Source of the DNA: CBDFGS01 sp965247255
GTDB lineage: Bacteria > Chloroflexota > Dehalococcoidia > Lucifugimonadales > CAUZJF01
Reading direction: 5' to 3'
DNA: 64,000 nucleotides
Assembly: GCA_965247255.1 (NCBI GenBank)
Contig: CBDFGS010000012.1
Span: 186,001-250,000 of the forward strand
Positions 9,343 to 17,960 of the stretch are shown here, piece after piece. A program made the translations under genes and the position numbers. Under the pieces are notes generated by a model. The model ran no database searches. It was not told the origin of the DNA and saw only the letters and a list, made by a program, of their open reading frames with translations. Position 1 is the first letter of the stretch. Every line of letters starts with the position of its first letter.

Positions 9343-10511
9343 ACCATCACCATATTGTTCCGGTGGATCACTTCATCGCCATAGTGGTGGCCCAGCATCT
9401 CCTCGATACGGTCGGAGCGAAAGCCCTTGATGCTGGCTAGCTCCGCCGAGCCGTAGTTCGTTATGCCCACCGCTATGTGCTCCGACTCGCCGTCGAGCAC
9501 GGCGACGATGTCGCCCCGGTCGAACGCGCCCTGCACGTCCCTGACGCCTGCGGGAAGCAAGCTGGCGTTTCGTCGTAACATCGCCCTCGAAGCGCCCTCG
9601 TCGACAACGATTTTCCCTCTCGTCGACAGCCCGCTCCGCATCCAGCGCTTGCGGCTCTCCATCTTGGTGCTCGTGGCCCGGAACCGCGAGCCAATCCCCT
9701 CACCCCGGCTCAGCCTCTCAAGGACGTTGGGCTCCGTCCCTTTGGCGATCACCACCTCCACACCTGAAGCCGTGGCCAGCTTCGCCGCCTCTATTTTGGT
9801 CGCCATCCCGCCCTCGCCGGTTCCGCCCCAGGAAGCCCCGGCCAGGGCCTCGACCTCTTCGTCGGTTTCATCGATCACGGAGATTAACTCGGCCCTGGGG
9901 TCGATGTTAGGGTCCGCCGTGAACAGGCCATCGACCTCACCCAGCATGACCAGAAGGTCGGCGTCGATCAGATTGGCCACCATCGCAGACAGGTTATCGT
10001 TGTCACCAAACACCTCGCCGGCCAGCTCATCGACCGCAACCACGTCGTTCTCGTTGATGATTGGCACTACCTTCGCTTCTAGGAGCGCCAGAAGGGTGTT
10101 GCGCACGTTGAGGTAACCCAGCCTATCGGTCAGGTCCTTCCGAGAAAGAAGCGCCTGGGCTACAGGGATCCCGTGGCGTTCGAATAGCTGCTCGTACTCG
10201 TGTATAAGACGCCCTTGGCCGGCTGCCGCGAGCACCTGCTTGAAGGGGACGTCGACTCCGGCCTTTGGCACCCCCAGCACCTGGCGCCCCGCGGCTACGG
10301 CGCCGGAAGAGACCAGCACGGTCTCTATTCCCGACAGGTGAAGCTGAGCGAGCTGCTCCACCAGCGACGACATCACACGCGGGTCCAGCCGGTCCGACCC
10401 CTGGGTGAGCAGCGTGGTCCCCGCCTTTACGACGATCCTGCGATAGGACGAAGGCCGCTTTGCGTTGCGAGTCTGCGATTGCGTACTGTGAGTCGTGGTC
10501 TGCGAAGGCAT
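9339..10511 (-). CDS. proB: glutamate 5-kinase with PUA domain
   Basis: A 390-residue kinase that phosphorylates L-glutamate at the gamma carboxyl, the committed step of proline synthesis. The amino-acid kinase domain begins with YRRIVVKAGTTLLTQG, then VSSGAVAAGRQVLG, and has the substrate segment PIINENDVVAVDEL and the nucleotide part DADLLVMLGEVDGL. The C-terminal part from about residue 295 (RGKIVVDEGASRAML) is a PUA domain, as in the long ProB forms that are feedback-inhibited by proline. About 20 extra residues precede the kinase core, so the true start may be a little downstream of 10511. Confidence 0.97.
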   Translation of the reverse strand: MPSQTTTHSTQSQTRNAKRPSSYRRIVVKAGTTLLTQGSDRLDPRVMSSLVEQLAQLHLSGIETVLVSSGAVAAGRQVLGVPKAGVDVPFKQVLAAAGQGRLIHEYEQLFERHGIPVAQALLSRKDLTDRLGYLNVRNTLLALLEAKVVPIINENDVVAVDELAGEVFGDNDNLSAMVANLIDADLLVMLGEVDGLFTADPNIDPRAELISVIDETDEEVEALAGASWGGTGEGGMATKIEAAKLATASGVEVVIAKGTEPNVLERLSRGEGIGSRFRATSTKMESRKRWMRSGLSTRGKIVVDEGASRAMLRRNASLLPAGVRDVQGAFDRGDIVAVLDGESEHIAVGITNYGSAELASIKGFRSDRIEEMLGHHYGDEVIHRNNMVMV

Positions 10512-10549
10512 TGGGCGAGGCCGTGGGTGAAGCTGGTGTTCGCCTCGCC

Positions 10550-10579
10550 ATTATAGCAGCGCCCCTACGGGCCTAACAA
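10550..10579 (-). promoter_or_regulatory. predicted sigma-70 promoter for proBA
   Basis: On the minus strand a TTGTTA -35 box (10579-10574) and a perfect TATAAT -10 box (10555-10550) are separated by 18 bp. The start of proB follows about 38 bp later. Confidence 0.6.
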
Positions 10580-10628
10580 TGACGGCACGCCCTGACAGTC
10601 AGCCACGGAGCGCGTCGTGAAGCGCGCT

Positions 10629-11264
10629 TCAGTCAACTCCGGGCAGCAGATGCTTGAAACCTTCGGAGCAGGCGTACGCCACGGCAATGCTCTTCACAAG
10701 TTTCCCGGCGAGTACGGTAACCAGGAACCTTCTCAGCGGGAATCGTGTTGCCCCAGCTGCGATCCCCACAACGTCGAAGATGGGGTTCGGGATCGTCGAC
10801 ACGAGGAAGAGGATCAGAGTGCCGCGGCGCCTCATCAGTGCCCTCACACGCCTGTAGAAGCGGCGCTTCACTACCATGCTCTGCCCGCCGTACCCGACGG
10901 CGTATCCGGAGATCTCGCCCACGGTCTCCCCAAATGCTGCAATCACACCCACCGCCAGCGGATTGAGCAACACGCCTGCGGCGCAGACAGAGGCTATGCC
11001 GGGAACCGGAAGCAGCATTGCGGCGCTGCCCATCATACTTAGGAAGAAGACGCCCGGGTAACCGACCAACTCGGCAGCCGAGATCGGCCCGCGCAGGACG
11101 GCGATCACGGCCACGATCCCCAGGCCGATGGCGAGAGCCAGAAGCTGCAGCCGCCTGTCTCGTCGGGTCCATAGCCGAAGCAGACGACTGTCCGGTAGCG
11201 CTGACGCGGGAGGAGCCCCGTCTGTGTGACTCAGATCAGCTTCGGGCGGCATACGCGTCCGCAC
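10629..11264 (-). CDS. DedA/VTT-domain (SNARE-associated) membrane protein
   Basis: A 211-residue integral membrane protein of the VTT/DedA superfamily, whose bacterial members help move lipid carriers across the cytoplasmic membrane. After a charged N-terminus a first membrane segment lies near residues 40-58 (LLALAIGLGIVAVIAVL), with others around residues 68-90 and 94-120. The family-typical re-entrant part follows, with GETVGEISGYAVGYGG and a conserved positive stretch (RALMRRRG) before STIPNPIFDVVGIAAGA. A GTG at 11264 or the ATG four codons later could be the start. It is not in an obvious operon. The transported compound cannot be named from sequence. Confidence 0.8.
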   Translation of the reverse strand: MRTRMPPEADLSHTDGAPPASALPDSRLLRLWTRRDRRLQLLALAIGLGIVAVIAVLRGPISAAELVGYPGVFFLSMMGSAAMLLPVPGIASVCAAGVLLNPLAVGVIAAFGETVGEISGYAVGYGGQSMVVKRRFYRRVRALMRRRGTLILFLVSTIPNPIFDVVGIAAGATRFPLRRFLVTVLAGKLVKSIAVAYACSEGFKHLLPGVD

Positions 11265-11479
11265 AATACGCCCGACTGGGGTCGTGCATCGGGTCCAGTC
11301 CCATGATTCTTTCCCCGCCTGAGTGAGGGGTCAGACCCGTCCAGTGCCCGCCGAAGAGAGGGAGGAAGGGTCTCAGCGCCGTTACGCCAACCGGGCCATC
11401 ACTCCGGCGTCCGGCACAGGCCCAAGACCGGAAGTATAACAGGCGCGTCGCGAGGGGTTGAGCGGACGGCCTTAAAGAC

Positions 11480-11505
11480 GCGAGGGCTCCCCGGGGAGCC
11501 CTCGC
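11480..11505 (-). terminator. perfect 26-bp palindrome after clpC
   Basis: A perfect inverted repeat with half-site GCGAGGGCTCCCC lies 31 bp beyond the clpC stop. As RNA it forms a very stable hairpin that can end or protect the clpC transcript. On the minus strand only a short T run (TCTTT) follows, so it is not a textbook intrinsic terminator. Confidence 0.6.
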
Positions 11506-11535
11506 CGATAGGAGATCCGCGTAGCGATCGCTAGG

Positions 11536-13983
11536 TTAAGCGCTTACCGGCACCGCCAATTCGGCATTCGAGAAGGTCAGCCCATTCTCGTCTGCGTCGA
11601 CCATCACGTGGTCTCCCTCCGCGACCTCGCCGGAGAGTATCCGTTGCGACAGTGGGTTCTCCACGTGCCGTTGCACGGCTCTTCGCAGCGGGCGGGCGCC
11701 GTATACCTTGTCGAAGCCTTCACGCGCCAGCCACTCCTTGGCCGCCGCGGTTAGAGCTAGTGTGACCTGATGCTCGGCCAGCCGAGTCTCGACCTCGCCG
11801 ACCATCAAGTCCACGATCTCATGGACTTGCTCGGCGGTCAGCGTGTCGAAGATGATTATCTCGTCTATCCTATTGAGGAACTCTGGCCGGAACTCCCTCC
11901 TGAGCGAGTCCTCGATCGAGGCGCGCATCCTGGCTGACTCCGTCTCCGAGGTCGCCTCTCGCAGAAAGCCCAGAGGCTCGCTGTTAACCTCGCCCGTCCC
12001 GAGATTGCTGGTCATCACAATCAGCGTGTTCCGGAAATCGACGGTCCTGCCGTGGCCGTCGGTGAGACGGCCGTCCTCCAGAATCTGTAGCAGCACGTTG
12101 AAAACGTCGGGATGGGCCTTCTCGATCTCGTCGAACAGCACCACCCTGAAGGGTCTGCGCCGCACGGCCTCGGTCAGCTGCCCTCCCTCCTCATAGCCCA
12201 CGTATCCGGGAGGAGAGCCGACGAGCCTGGAAACGGTGTGCTTCTCGCCGTACTCGGACATGTCTACGCGCACCATGTTCTGTTCGTCGTCGAACAGGTA
12301 CTCGGCCAGCGCGCGAGCGAGCTCGGTCTTGCCTACCCCCGTCGGCCCGAGGAAAATGAAGCTGCCGATGGGCCTCTTGGGGTCGCTTAGTCCGGCCCGT
12401 GCCCGCCTGATCGCATCGGAGACCGCTTTCACGGCGGGCTCCTGGCCGATCACTCGCTCGTGCAGTCGCTCATCCATGTGTAATAGCTTCTCAGCCTCGC
12501 TCTCCAGGAGCCTATCGACCGGGATTCCAGTCCAGATAGCGATCAGGCGCCCTATATCTTCCGCGCCGACTGTCATGTCCACTTTGTGTTCCTGTAGGCG
12601 CTGCGCCTTTTCGCTGTCCAGCTCCTCCTGCATCCCGAGCCTCTCCGACCGGAGCTCGGCCGCCTGATCGTACTCCCCGCGCTGAACAGCCGCCTCTTCC
12701 TCGTGCTCCTTCTGATGGATGTCCTTCTCTTTCAGCTTGAGCTCTTCTGGCATGCTCTGTGCGTCTATCCGTATCTTGCTGGCTGCCTCGTCGATCAGGT
12801 CGACGGCCTTGTCCGGCAGCAGGCGTTCGGTGACATAGCGCTTGCTCAGCTTGGCCGCGGCAACCAGCGCGTCATCGGTGACGGTCACCTTGTGGTGAGC
12901 CTCGTATTTAGGCCGCAACGCCCGTAGCATCTCGATTGCGGTCTCCTCGCTGGGCTCTTCGACCAGGATCGGCTGAAAGCGTCGCTCGAGCGCGGCGTCC
13001 TTCTCGATGTAGTTACGGTACTCCGCCTCGGTCGTGGCGCCGACCGCTTGAAGGTCACCTCGCGCCAGGGCCGGTTTCATCATGTTGCTCGCGTCGATGG
13101 CGCCTTCCGCGGCGCCCGCGCCCACCACCGTGTGGAGCTCGTCGATGAAGAGAATTATCTCGCCTTGGGCCTGTTTGATCTCGTCGAGGACCGCCTTGAG
13201 CCGCTCCTCGAACTCCCCGCGGAACTTGCTGCCCGCCACCATCGCCCCCATCTCCAGCGCCAATACCCTCCGCCCTTCCAGCTCGTCGGGAGTGTCCCCG
13301 GAGACGATGCGCTGGGCGAGGCCCTCGGCGATGGCGGTCTTGCCCACTCCCGCCCCACCCACCAGGACCGGGTTGTTCTTTGTCCGCCTGATCAGCGTCT
13401 GCATCGCGCGGGAAATCTCCGCGTCTCGCCCGATCACCGGATCGAGCTTGTCCTCGCGCGCCAATGCAGTCAGGTCCACGCTATAGCGTTCGAGCGACTG
13501 GTAGTGGCTCTCGGCTCTCGGGTCTGTAACCCGATGCGCGCCGCGTACCGCTTGCAGGGCCTGGTAGACCTTTTCCAGGTCTACGCCGAACTCGTTGAGG
13601 ACCTTGGGCGCATCGCCCTTGTCCTCTTGCACGATGGCGACGAGCAGGTGCTCAGTACCTATAAACTCGTCGTTCAGCCGGTCGGCTTCCTCCTTCGCCC
13701 TCTCGAGTGCGCGGGCGGCCCGGGGCGCAACGTACAGCTGTGAGGACTCATAGGCGACCTTTGGCCCTTGCTCGAGCAGCTCATCGAGCCGGGCATGCAG
13801 CTCCGGCACTGAGATTCCCAGCTTGCGAAGGATCTCGGCGGGCACGCCCTCTTTCTGCTCCAGCAGTGCCATGAGCATGTGCTCGACGTCCCATTGGCTG
13901 TGCTTGTATCGCCGCACGATCTCCTGGGACTGGCCGATAATCTCCTGGGCCTGCTCAGTGAAGTCGTCTTGCTTCATCACCAT
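11536..13983 (-). CDS. clpC: ClpC-type AAA+ unfoldase subunit
   Basis: An 815-residue HSP100 ATPase that unfolds proteins for the ClpP protease. It has a double Clp N domain (residues about 5-145), a first AAA module with GGAGVGKTAIAEG and FIDELH, and a second with GPTGVGKTELA and LFDEIEKAHPDV. The middle region is short and carries a UVR-like helix (EYDQAAELRSERL, about residue 430), which marks ClpC rather than ClpB, whose middle coiled coil is much longer. A PLGFL loop after SNLGTGEVNSE sits where ClpC has its ClpP-binding VGF loop. ATG 13983 follows an AGGTGA site. No McsA/McsB/CtsR genes are adjacent. Confidence 0.93.
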   Translation of the reverse strand: MVMKQDDFTEQAQEIIGQSQEIVRRYKHSQWDVEHMLMALLEQKEGVPAEILRKLGISVPELHARLDELLEQGPKVAYESSQLYVAPRAARALERAKEEADRLNDEFIGTEHLLVAIVQEDKGDAPKVLNEFGVDLEKVYQALQAVRGAHRVTDPRAESHYQSLERYSVDLTALAREDKLDPVIGRDAEISRAMQTLIRRTKNNPVLVGGAGVGKTAIAEGLAQRIVSGDTPDELEGRRVLALEMGAMVAGSKFRGEFEERLKAVLDEIKQAQGEIILFIDELHTVVGAGAAEGAIDASNMMKPALARGDLQAVGATTEAEYRNYIEKDAALERRFQPILVEEPSEETAIEMLRALRPKYEAHHKVTVTDDALVAAAKLSKRYVTERLLPDKAVDLIDEAASKIRIDAQSMPEELKLKEKDIHQKEHEEEAAVQRGEYDQAAELRSERLGMQEELDSEKAQRLQEHKVDMTVGAEDIGRLIAIWTGIPVDRLLESEAEKLLHMDERLHERVIGQEPAVKAVSDAIRRARAGLSDPKRPIGSFIFLGPTGVGKTELARALAEYLFDDEQNMVRVDMSEYGEKHTVSRLVGSPPGYVGYEEGGQLTEAVRRRPFRVVLFDEIEKAHPDVFNVLLQILEDGRLTDGHGRTVDFRNTLIVMTSNLGTGEVNSEPLGFLREATSETESARMRASIEDSLRREFRPEFLNRIDEIIIFDTLTAEQVHEIVDLMVGEVETRLAEHQVTLALTAAAKEWLAREGFDKVYGARPLRRAVQRHVENPLSQRILSGEVAEGDHVMVDADENGLTFSNAELAVPVSA

Positions 13984-14183
13984 CTTGCCATCACCTGCCT
14001 AGTATTGTAGATATGTACACAACTTAGATGGCCGAGGGCCGCCAATAGATTCACGGCGAATCAACAGTCTTGCAGCCTCCATCATATCGCAACGCACATA
14101 TACACGTCAATAAGAGTGAGTCGTATCGTATAAAGTCTATGTCGCCGGCCCAGAACTTGTGTGCACGATTTACTCGCCAACCT

Positions 14184-15140
14184 CTAGGTCCGTTCATCCC
14201 ACCGCTCTATCTCAACCAGCGCCCGGGCGATTCGCTGCTTCAGCTCTTCCGCTGATTCAGGCGTCCACTCGTAGAACCCGCTCCCGGCTTTAACGCCAAA
14301 CTCCCCCCGCTTGACCTTCTCGTCTAGCAACGACGGCGCCTCGGCCGCGGAGAGGTGAGGAAAGAGTTGCGATGCAATGCCCGCCAGCAGGTCCCAGCCT
14401 GCCAGCTCCAGCACTTCGAACACCCCGGCCACCGCCCAGCGACGCCCCAGGCTGCTCTTGATGGTCACGTCCACATCCTGAGGAGAGGCGACGCCGTTCT
14501 CCACCAGCCACAACGCCTCCCTGAGCAGGGCGGCCTGCAGTCTGCTCGCGATAAAGCCGGGGACCTCGTGTTGCACCACCACCGGCCGCTTTCCCATTGT
14601 CTTCAGGATCTCGGTGAGTGTCTCCACCGCGGCATCGGACGTATCGTCACTGCGCACGATCTCCACGAGAGGCACGAGATATGGTGGGTTGATATAGTGG
14701 GCCACCACGACCCTTTCGGGCCGCGCCGTCGTGGCTGACAGCTGGCTCGGCATGAACATCGATGTGTTGCTGGCCAGGACGACGTTGTCCGCACACATTT
14801 CGTCGAGCTCGCCAAATATCCGCTGCTTTAGCGGCAGGTCCTCGTACACGGACTCAATGACCAGGTCCGCGTCTCCAGCCGCGTCTTTCAGCACAACGGT
14901 TTCGGTGATATTCCCCGGCACCGAGTCCGCCTCATCCGGCGTGATCCGGCCGAGCGCGACGAGCCTCTCGAGATTGCCATCTATACTGCTCCTGGCCCTC
15001 CGCAGGCTCGCCTCGTTGCGAGACTGCAGCCGCACGTCGTACCCCGCCATAGCGAACTCCTGGGCGATTCCATGGCCCATCACGCCCGCCCCAATGACCG
15101 CCACGCGCCTGATCGCCTCAGCGTCCATTGACCGCTCCAT
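14184..15140 (-). CDS. 3-hydroxyacyl-CoA dehydrogenase (3-hydroxybutyryl-CoA dehydrogenase type)
   Basis: A 318-residue NAD-dependent enzyme that interconverts 3-hydroxyacyl-CoA and 3-oxoacyl-CoA in fatty-acid or butyrate metabolism. The Rossmann turn is VAVIGAGVMGHGIAQEFA (from about residue 13). The family motif VLASNTSMFMPSQLS is followed by the catalytic histidine region VVAHYINPPYLVPLVE. The C-terminal helical domain contains PGFIASRLQAALLREALWLVE and the closing GFYEW. In the classic HBDH the catalytic segment is GxHFFNP; here it is AHYINP, so the substrate may be a related acid such as a gulonate or carnitine. There is no thiolase or hydratase beside it. Confidence 0.87.
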   Translation of the reverse strand: MERSMDAEAIRRVAVIGAGVMGHGIAQEFAMAGYDVRLQSRNEASLRRARSSIDGNLERLVALGRITPDEADSVPGNITETVVLKDAAGDADLVIESVYEDLPLKQRIFGELDEMCADNVVLASNTSMFMPSQLSATTARPERVVVAHYINPPYLVPLVEIVRSDDTSDAAVETLTEILKTMGKRPVVVQHEVPGFIASRLQAALLREALWLVENGVASPQDVDVTIKSSLGRRWAVAGVFEVLELAGWDLLAGIASQLFPHLSAAEAPSLLDEKVKRGEFGVKAGSGFYEWTPESAEELKQRIARALVEIERWDERT

Positions 15141-15259
15141 GAGCGACTCCGCGTTGCCTGCTACGCGGTTGGTACATTTGATTGTCCCCTTTCCGGCGTG
15201 CCGAAAAGCGCCGGAGCCTAACCCTAGCCTTCTTGAAGGGGGTTAGGGCGGACCCGCTA

Positions 15260-16258
15260 CTACGCGGGGCCTCCGGAAGCGAGCTCGGCGACCAGCAAGT
15301 CGAGGACCAGCCCCTCGTCGAGACCCCTCGTCTTGAGTGTAAGATCGGCCTCCAGAAGAGTCCTGTGAATCTTCGCCAGGCGCCCATCGGCGAAGAGCCT
15401 CTCCTGCTCCAATGTCTTCCTCAGCGGGTACCCCACAAGCCCAAGCCTCTTCGCCTTTTCAGCGGCGGGGACCCCCTGGGACGCGAGGTCCCGCGCTAGC
15501 AACAGCAGACGCACCTGCCTGGCCATCATCGCCAGGACGTAGCCGGGCGAGTCGCCGGATTGCATTAGACGGCGCGTTAGCCGCAGCGCTTCCCCCGGCC
15601 GCCCCTCTATCATTGCGTCCACCGCCGGGAAGACGCTGGCCTTCCTGGTGTACGAGACGGTGCGCTGCACGTCCTGTTTTTGTATCGTTTCGCCCCACCG
15701 GTAGAGCGCCAGCTTGCGCAGCTCGGAGACGATCACCCTCAGGTCCGGTCCAATCGCCTCGGCCAATGAGGCGATGGCCTCCGGCTCGATCTCTATGCCT
15801 TCGGCTACCGCTCTGCTCCGTATCCACTGCGTAAGTTCTCCTGGGCGAGGCAGAGGAAAAGTTCTGATGGTCGCGTGAGGCCGTATCGCGGCGAGTAGTG
15901 GGTTAGATCCGGCGAGCCGCCCGTCCACGAAAACGAGTTCGGTACTCTCCGGAACACCGGCTACATACTGTGGCAGCCCTTCCCACCCGGCCGGGGCGGG
16001 CGTTTTCTCGGACCCCCGTGCGCGTGAGGGTGGCCGCCTTTCGGATAGAGATAGGAGCCCCCGGACCACGACAAGACGCTTGGGGGCGAGAAAGGGTACG
16101 GTGTCGCAGGTGGCAGCCAGCTCGTTCAACTCCAGCCGCGCTCCGTCGAATGCCGAGGTGTTGACGTCGCGAACGTCAGGAGTCCCGACGCTCTCCATCA
16201 TCGACGAGAGGTGCTCGTCGATACTGAATTCGTCTTCTCCGTAGAGCACGTATATCAC
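15260..16258 (-). CDS. holA: DNA polymerase III delta subunit
   Basis: A 332-residue clamp-loader subunit that opens the sliding clamp during chromosome replication. It begins IYVLYGEDEFSIDEHL, the usual HolA start for Gram-positive-like and Chloroflexi proteins. The AAA-like N-terminal domain is followed by the three-helix collar with GPDLRVIVSELRKLALY and VFPAVDAMIEGRPGEALRL. Length (about 330-340) is as expected. The GTG at 16258 is the start used here. It is divergent from the gene at 16327; the spacing is only about 70 bp, so the two promoters must be close. Confidence 0.93.
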   Translation of the reverse strand: MIYVLYGEDEFSIDEHLSSMMESVGTPDVRDVNTSAFDGARLELNELAATCDTVPFLAPKRLVVVRGLLSLSERRPPSRARGSEKTPAPAGWEGLPQYVAGVPESTELVFVDGRLAGSNPLLAAIRPHATIRTFPLPRPGELTQWIRSRAVAEGIEIEPEAIASLAEAIGPDLRVIVSELRKLALYRWGETIQKQDVQRTVSYTRKASVFPAVDAMIEGRPGEALRLTRRLMQSGDSPGYVLAMMARQVRLLLLARDLASQGVPAAEKAKRLGLVGYPLRKTLEQERLFADGRLAKIHRTLLEADLTLKTRGLDEGLVLDLLVAELASGGPA

Positions 16259-16268
16259 GTTGGCGAGA

Positions 16269-16298
16269 TTCCCATTGTCCTCCGCCGAACGTTATAAT
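16269..16298 (+). promoter_or_regulatory. predicted sigma-70 promoter for the DUF1232 gene
   Basis: TTCCCA (16269-16274), an 18-bp spacer and a perfect TATAAT (16293-16298). Transcription would begin near 16305, so an ATG at 16297 lies inside the -10 box and cannot be the start codon for this promoter. Confidence 0.5.
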
Positions 16299-16326
16299 GG
16301 TCGTAAGGGTAAGGGAGCCTGAGACA

Positions 16327-16677
16327 TTGCTAAGAGCGCTGCTCTTGTTACTGAATATGACGGGCGTGCCACGTCTGACCTACAGACTCATGCTGGACCG
16401 GCGCGTGCCGCTGCGACTGAAGCTGATCGTGCCGGCGGCTATAGTCTATGTGATCTCGCCCATCGACCTGTTCCCCCACATATTACCAGGCATCGACGAC
16501 CTCATCGTTAGCATCGTCGCCCTCGGGACCTTCCTGGCCAAGGCCCCGAGGGACGTCGTGATCGAGCATATTCGGGGGAGTAGAGGGCGCCCTACGGAGG
16601 ACAGCCGCCCGGAGAACACCGTGATCGAAGGCTCGTACCGCATCGTAGAAGACGACGACAAGGCGCGGAAAGCCTAG
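16327..16677 (+). CDS. DUF1232 (YkvA-like) small membrane protein
   Basis: A membrane protein of the DUF1232 family, function unknown. The conserved core is VPLRLKLIVPAAIVYVISPI, followed by DLFPHILPGIDDLIV, with two hydrophobic segments around the SPIDLFPHxLPGxDD signature. The charged C-terminal tail is probably cytoplasmic. The frame is open from ATG 16297, but a -10 box covers that codon; TTG 16327, preceded by AAGGGAG, is the start that agrees with the promoter and gives 116 residues. It is followed 72 bp later by ychF on the same strand. Confidence 0.75.
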   Translation: MLRALLLLLNMTGVPRLTYRLMLDRRVPLRLKLIVPAAIVYVISPIDLFPHILPGIDDLIVSIVALGTFLAKAPRDVVIEHIRGSRGRPTEDSRPENTVIEGSYRIVEDDDKARKA

Positions 16678-16749
16678 CCGACAGGCTCACCCGCGGCCCC
16701 GCTGAACGCTCGCTCGTCGCGCTCGCGCCGCTTTTGCTAACATCGTTGC

Positions 16750-17850
16750 ATGCAGATTGGCATCGTTGGCCTCCCTCAAAGCGGCAGGACTACCCTCTTT
16801 AACGCACTCACGAGGGGCGCGGCGTCGGTCTCATCCTCCACGGGCGCGCCGGGCCAGATCAACGTTGGCGTAGCCAAGGTCGCCGACCTGCGCCTGCACC
16901 GGCTCTCCGAGATATTCAGCCCGCGGCGCTCCAGGCCCGCCGAGATCACCTACATCGACTCGCCGCCCTCGCCCGACGCAACGAGCCAGGAACTGAGCAT
17001 CAGCGCGGAGTCGCTGAACCGCCTTCAGGGGGCCGATGCGCTGCTTCTAGTCGTTCGCGCTTTTGAGAACCCATCGGTCGTACACGCAGAAGGCTCTGTC
17101 GACCCTTTCCGCGACATCGACTCCGTGCTGTTTGAGCTCGCGCTCACCGACGTGTCCATTGTCGAGCGGCGCATCGCCAGGCTCCAGCGTGAGCTCAAGG
17201 GCGCCAAAGCGTCGGAGCGCCAGGGGATCGAAAGCGAACAGTCCTTCCTCGCCAAATTGAAGACGTCTCTCGAGGCCGGCACGGCCGTGAGAGACCAGTC
17301 CGCCACCGAAAGCGAGTCCCTCCTGATCAAGGGATTCAGCTTGCTCACCGCAAAGCCACTCATCATCACCGTCAACGTCGGCGAACAAGATGTCTCGGGA
17401 GTCCCTGCCCTGGAGGAGAGGCTGTCCGCCGGGTTCGATGCGCCGGGCACCCGCACCACCGCGCTATGCGGCACGCTCGAAATGGAGCTGGCCGAGATGG
17501 CCACCGACGAAGAGCAGGAGTTCCGCGAGGCACTGGGCGCAGGAGAGCCGGGTCTGGACAGGATGATAGCTCTGGCGCATGACGTCTGCGATATGATCAC
17601 CTTCTTCACCGGCAACGACAACGAGGTGCACGCCTGGACGGTGACCACCGGTACCACGGCGCTCAAGGCCGCCGGCCGCGTCCACACCGACTTCGAGCGA
17701 GGATTCATCCGAGCGGAGACCATCGCATACGACGACTTCGACGCCTGCGGCAGCGTGGCCGAAGCCCGTAAGCGCGGCCTGCTACGACAGGAAGGCAAGG
17801 ACTACATCGTCAAGGACGGCGACGTGCTCAACATCCTCTTCAACGTATGA
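16750..17850 (+). CDS. ychF: YchF/Ola1-type GTPase/ATPase, divergent P-loop
   Basis: A 366-residue Obg-family P-loop protein that binds ribosomes and hydrolyses ATP or GTP. The start is MQIGIVGLPQSGRTTLFNAL. The C-terminal TGS domain is clear: GRVHTDFERGFIRAETIAYD and the end GKDYIVKDGDVLNILFNV. A coiled-coil insert runs from about residue 130 to 190 (ERRIARLQRELKGAKASERQ). The Walker A motif reads GLPQSGRTT, with arginine where nearly all P-loop NTPases have lysine, and the usual Asn-Val after GLP is Gln-Ser. The rest of the fold is intact, so nucleotide binding may be weakened or lost. Confidence in the family is high; activity is uncertain. Confidence 0.9.
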   Translation: MQIGIVGLPQSGRTTLFNALTRGAASVSSSTGAPGQINVGVAKVADLRLHRLSEIFSPRRSRPAEITYIDSPPSPDATSQELSISAESLNRLQGADALLLVVRAFENPSVVHAEGSVDPFRDIDSVLFELALTDVSIVERRIARLQRELKGAKASERQGIESEQSFLAKLKTSLEAGTAVRDQSATESESLLIKGFSLLTAKPLIITVNVGEQDVSGVPALEERLSAGFDAPGTRTTALCGTLEMELAEMATDEEQEFREALGAGEPGLDRMIALAHDVCDMITFFTGNDNEVHAWTVTTGTTALKAAGRVHTDFERGFIRAETIAYDDFDACGSVAEARKRGLLRQEGKDYIVKDGDVLNILFNV

Positions 17851-17896
17851 TCAATGCAACGCACCACGGGATTAACTGACCGTTATTGGGTTGTAG

Positions 17897-17917
17897 GGGC
17901 AGGTTTGAAACCTGCCC
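17897..17917. repeat. intergenic palindrome
   Basis: A 9-10 bp inverted repeat (GGGCAGGTT and AACCTGCCC) with almost no loop, between ychF and hemW. It has the look of a dispersed REP-like unit rather than a terminator, since no T run follows. Confidence 0.5.
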
Positions 17918-17960
17918 TCCCGGATTAGGCCGCAGAACACCATGATAAGCAATAGGCGCC

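Noticed and set aside
13984..14183. CIRCE or CtsR heat-shock operator before clpC
   Set aside because: No TTAGCACTC-type inverted repeat or CtsR heptad repeat seen.
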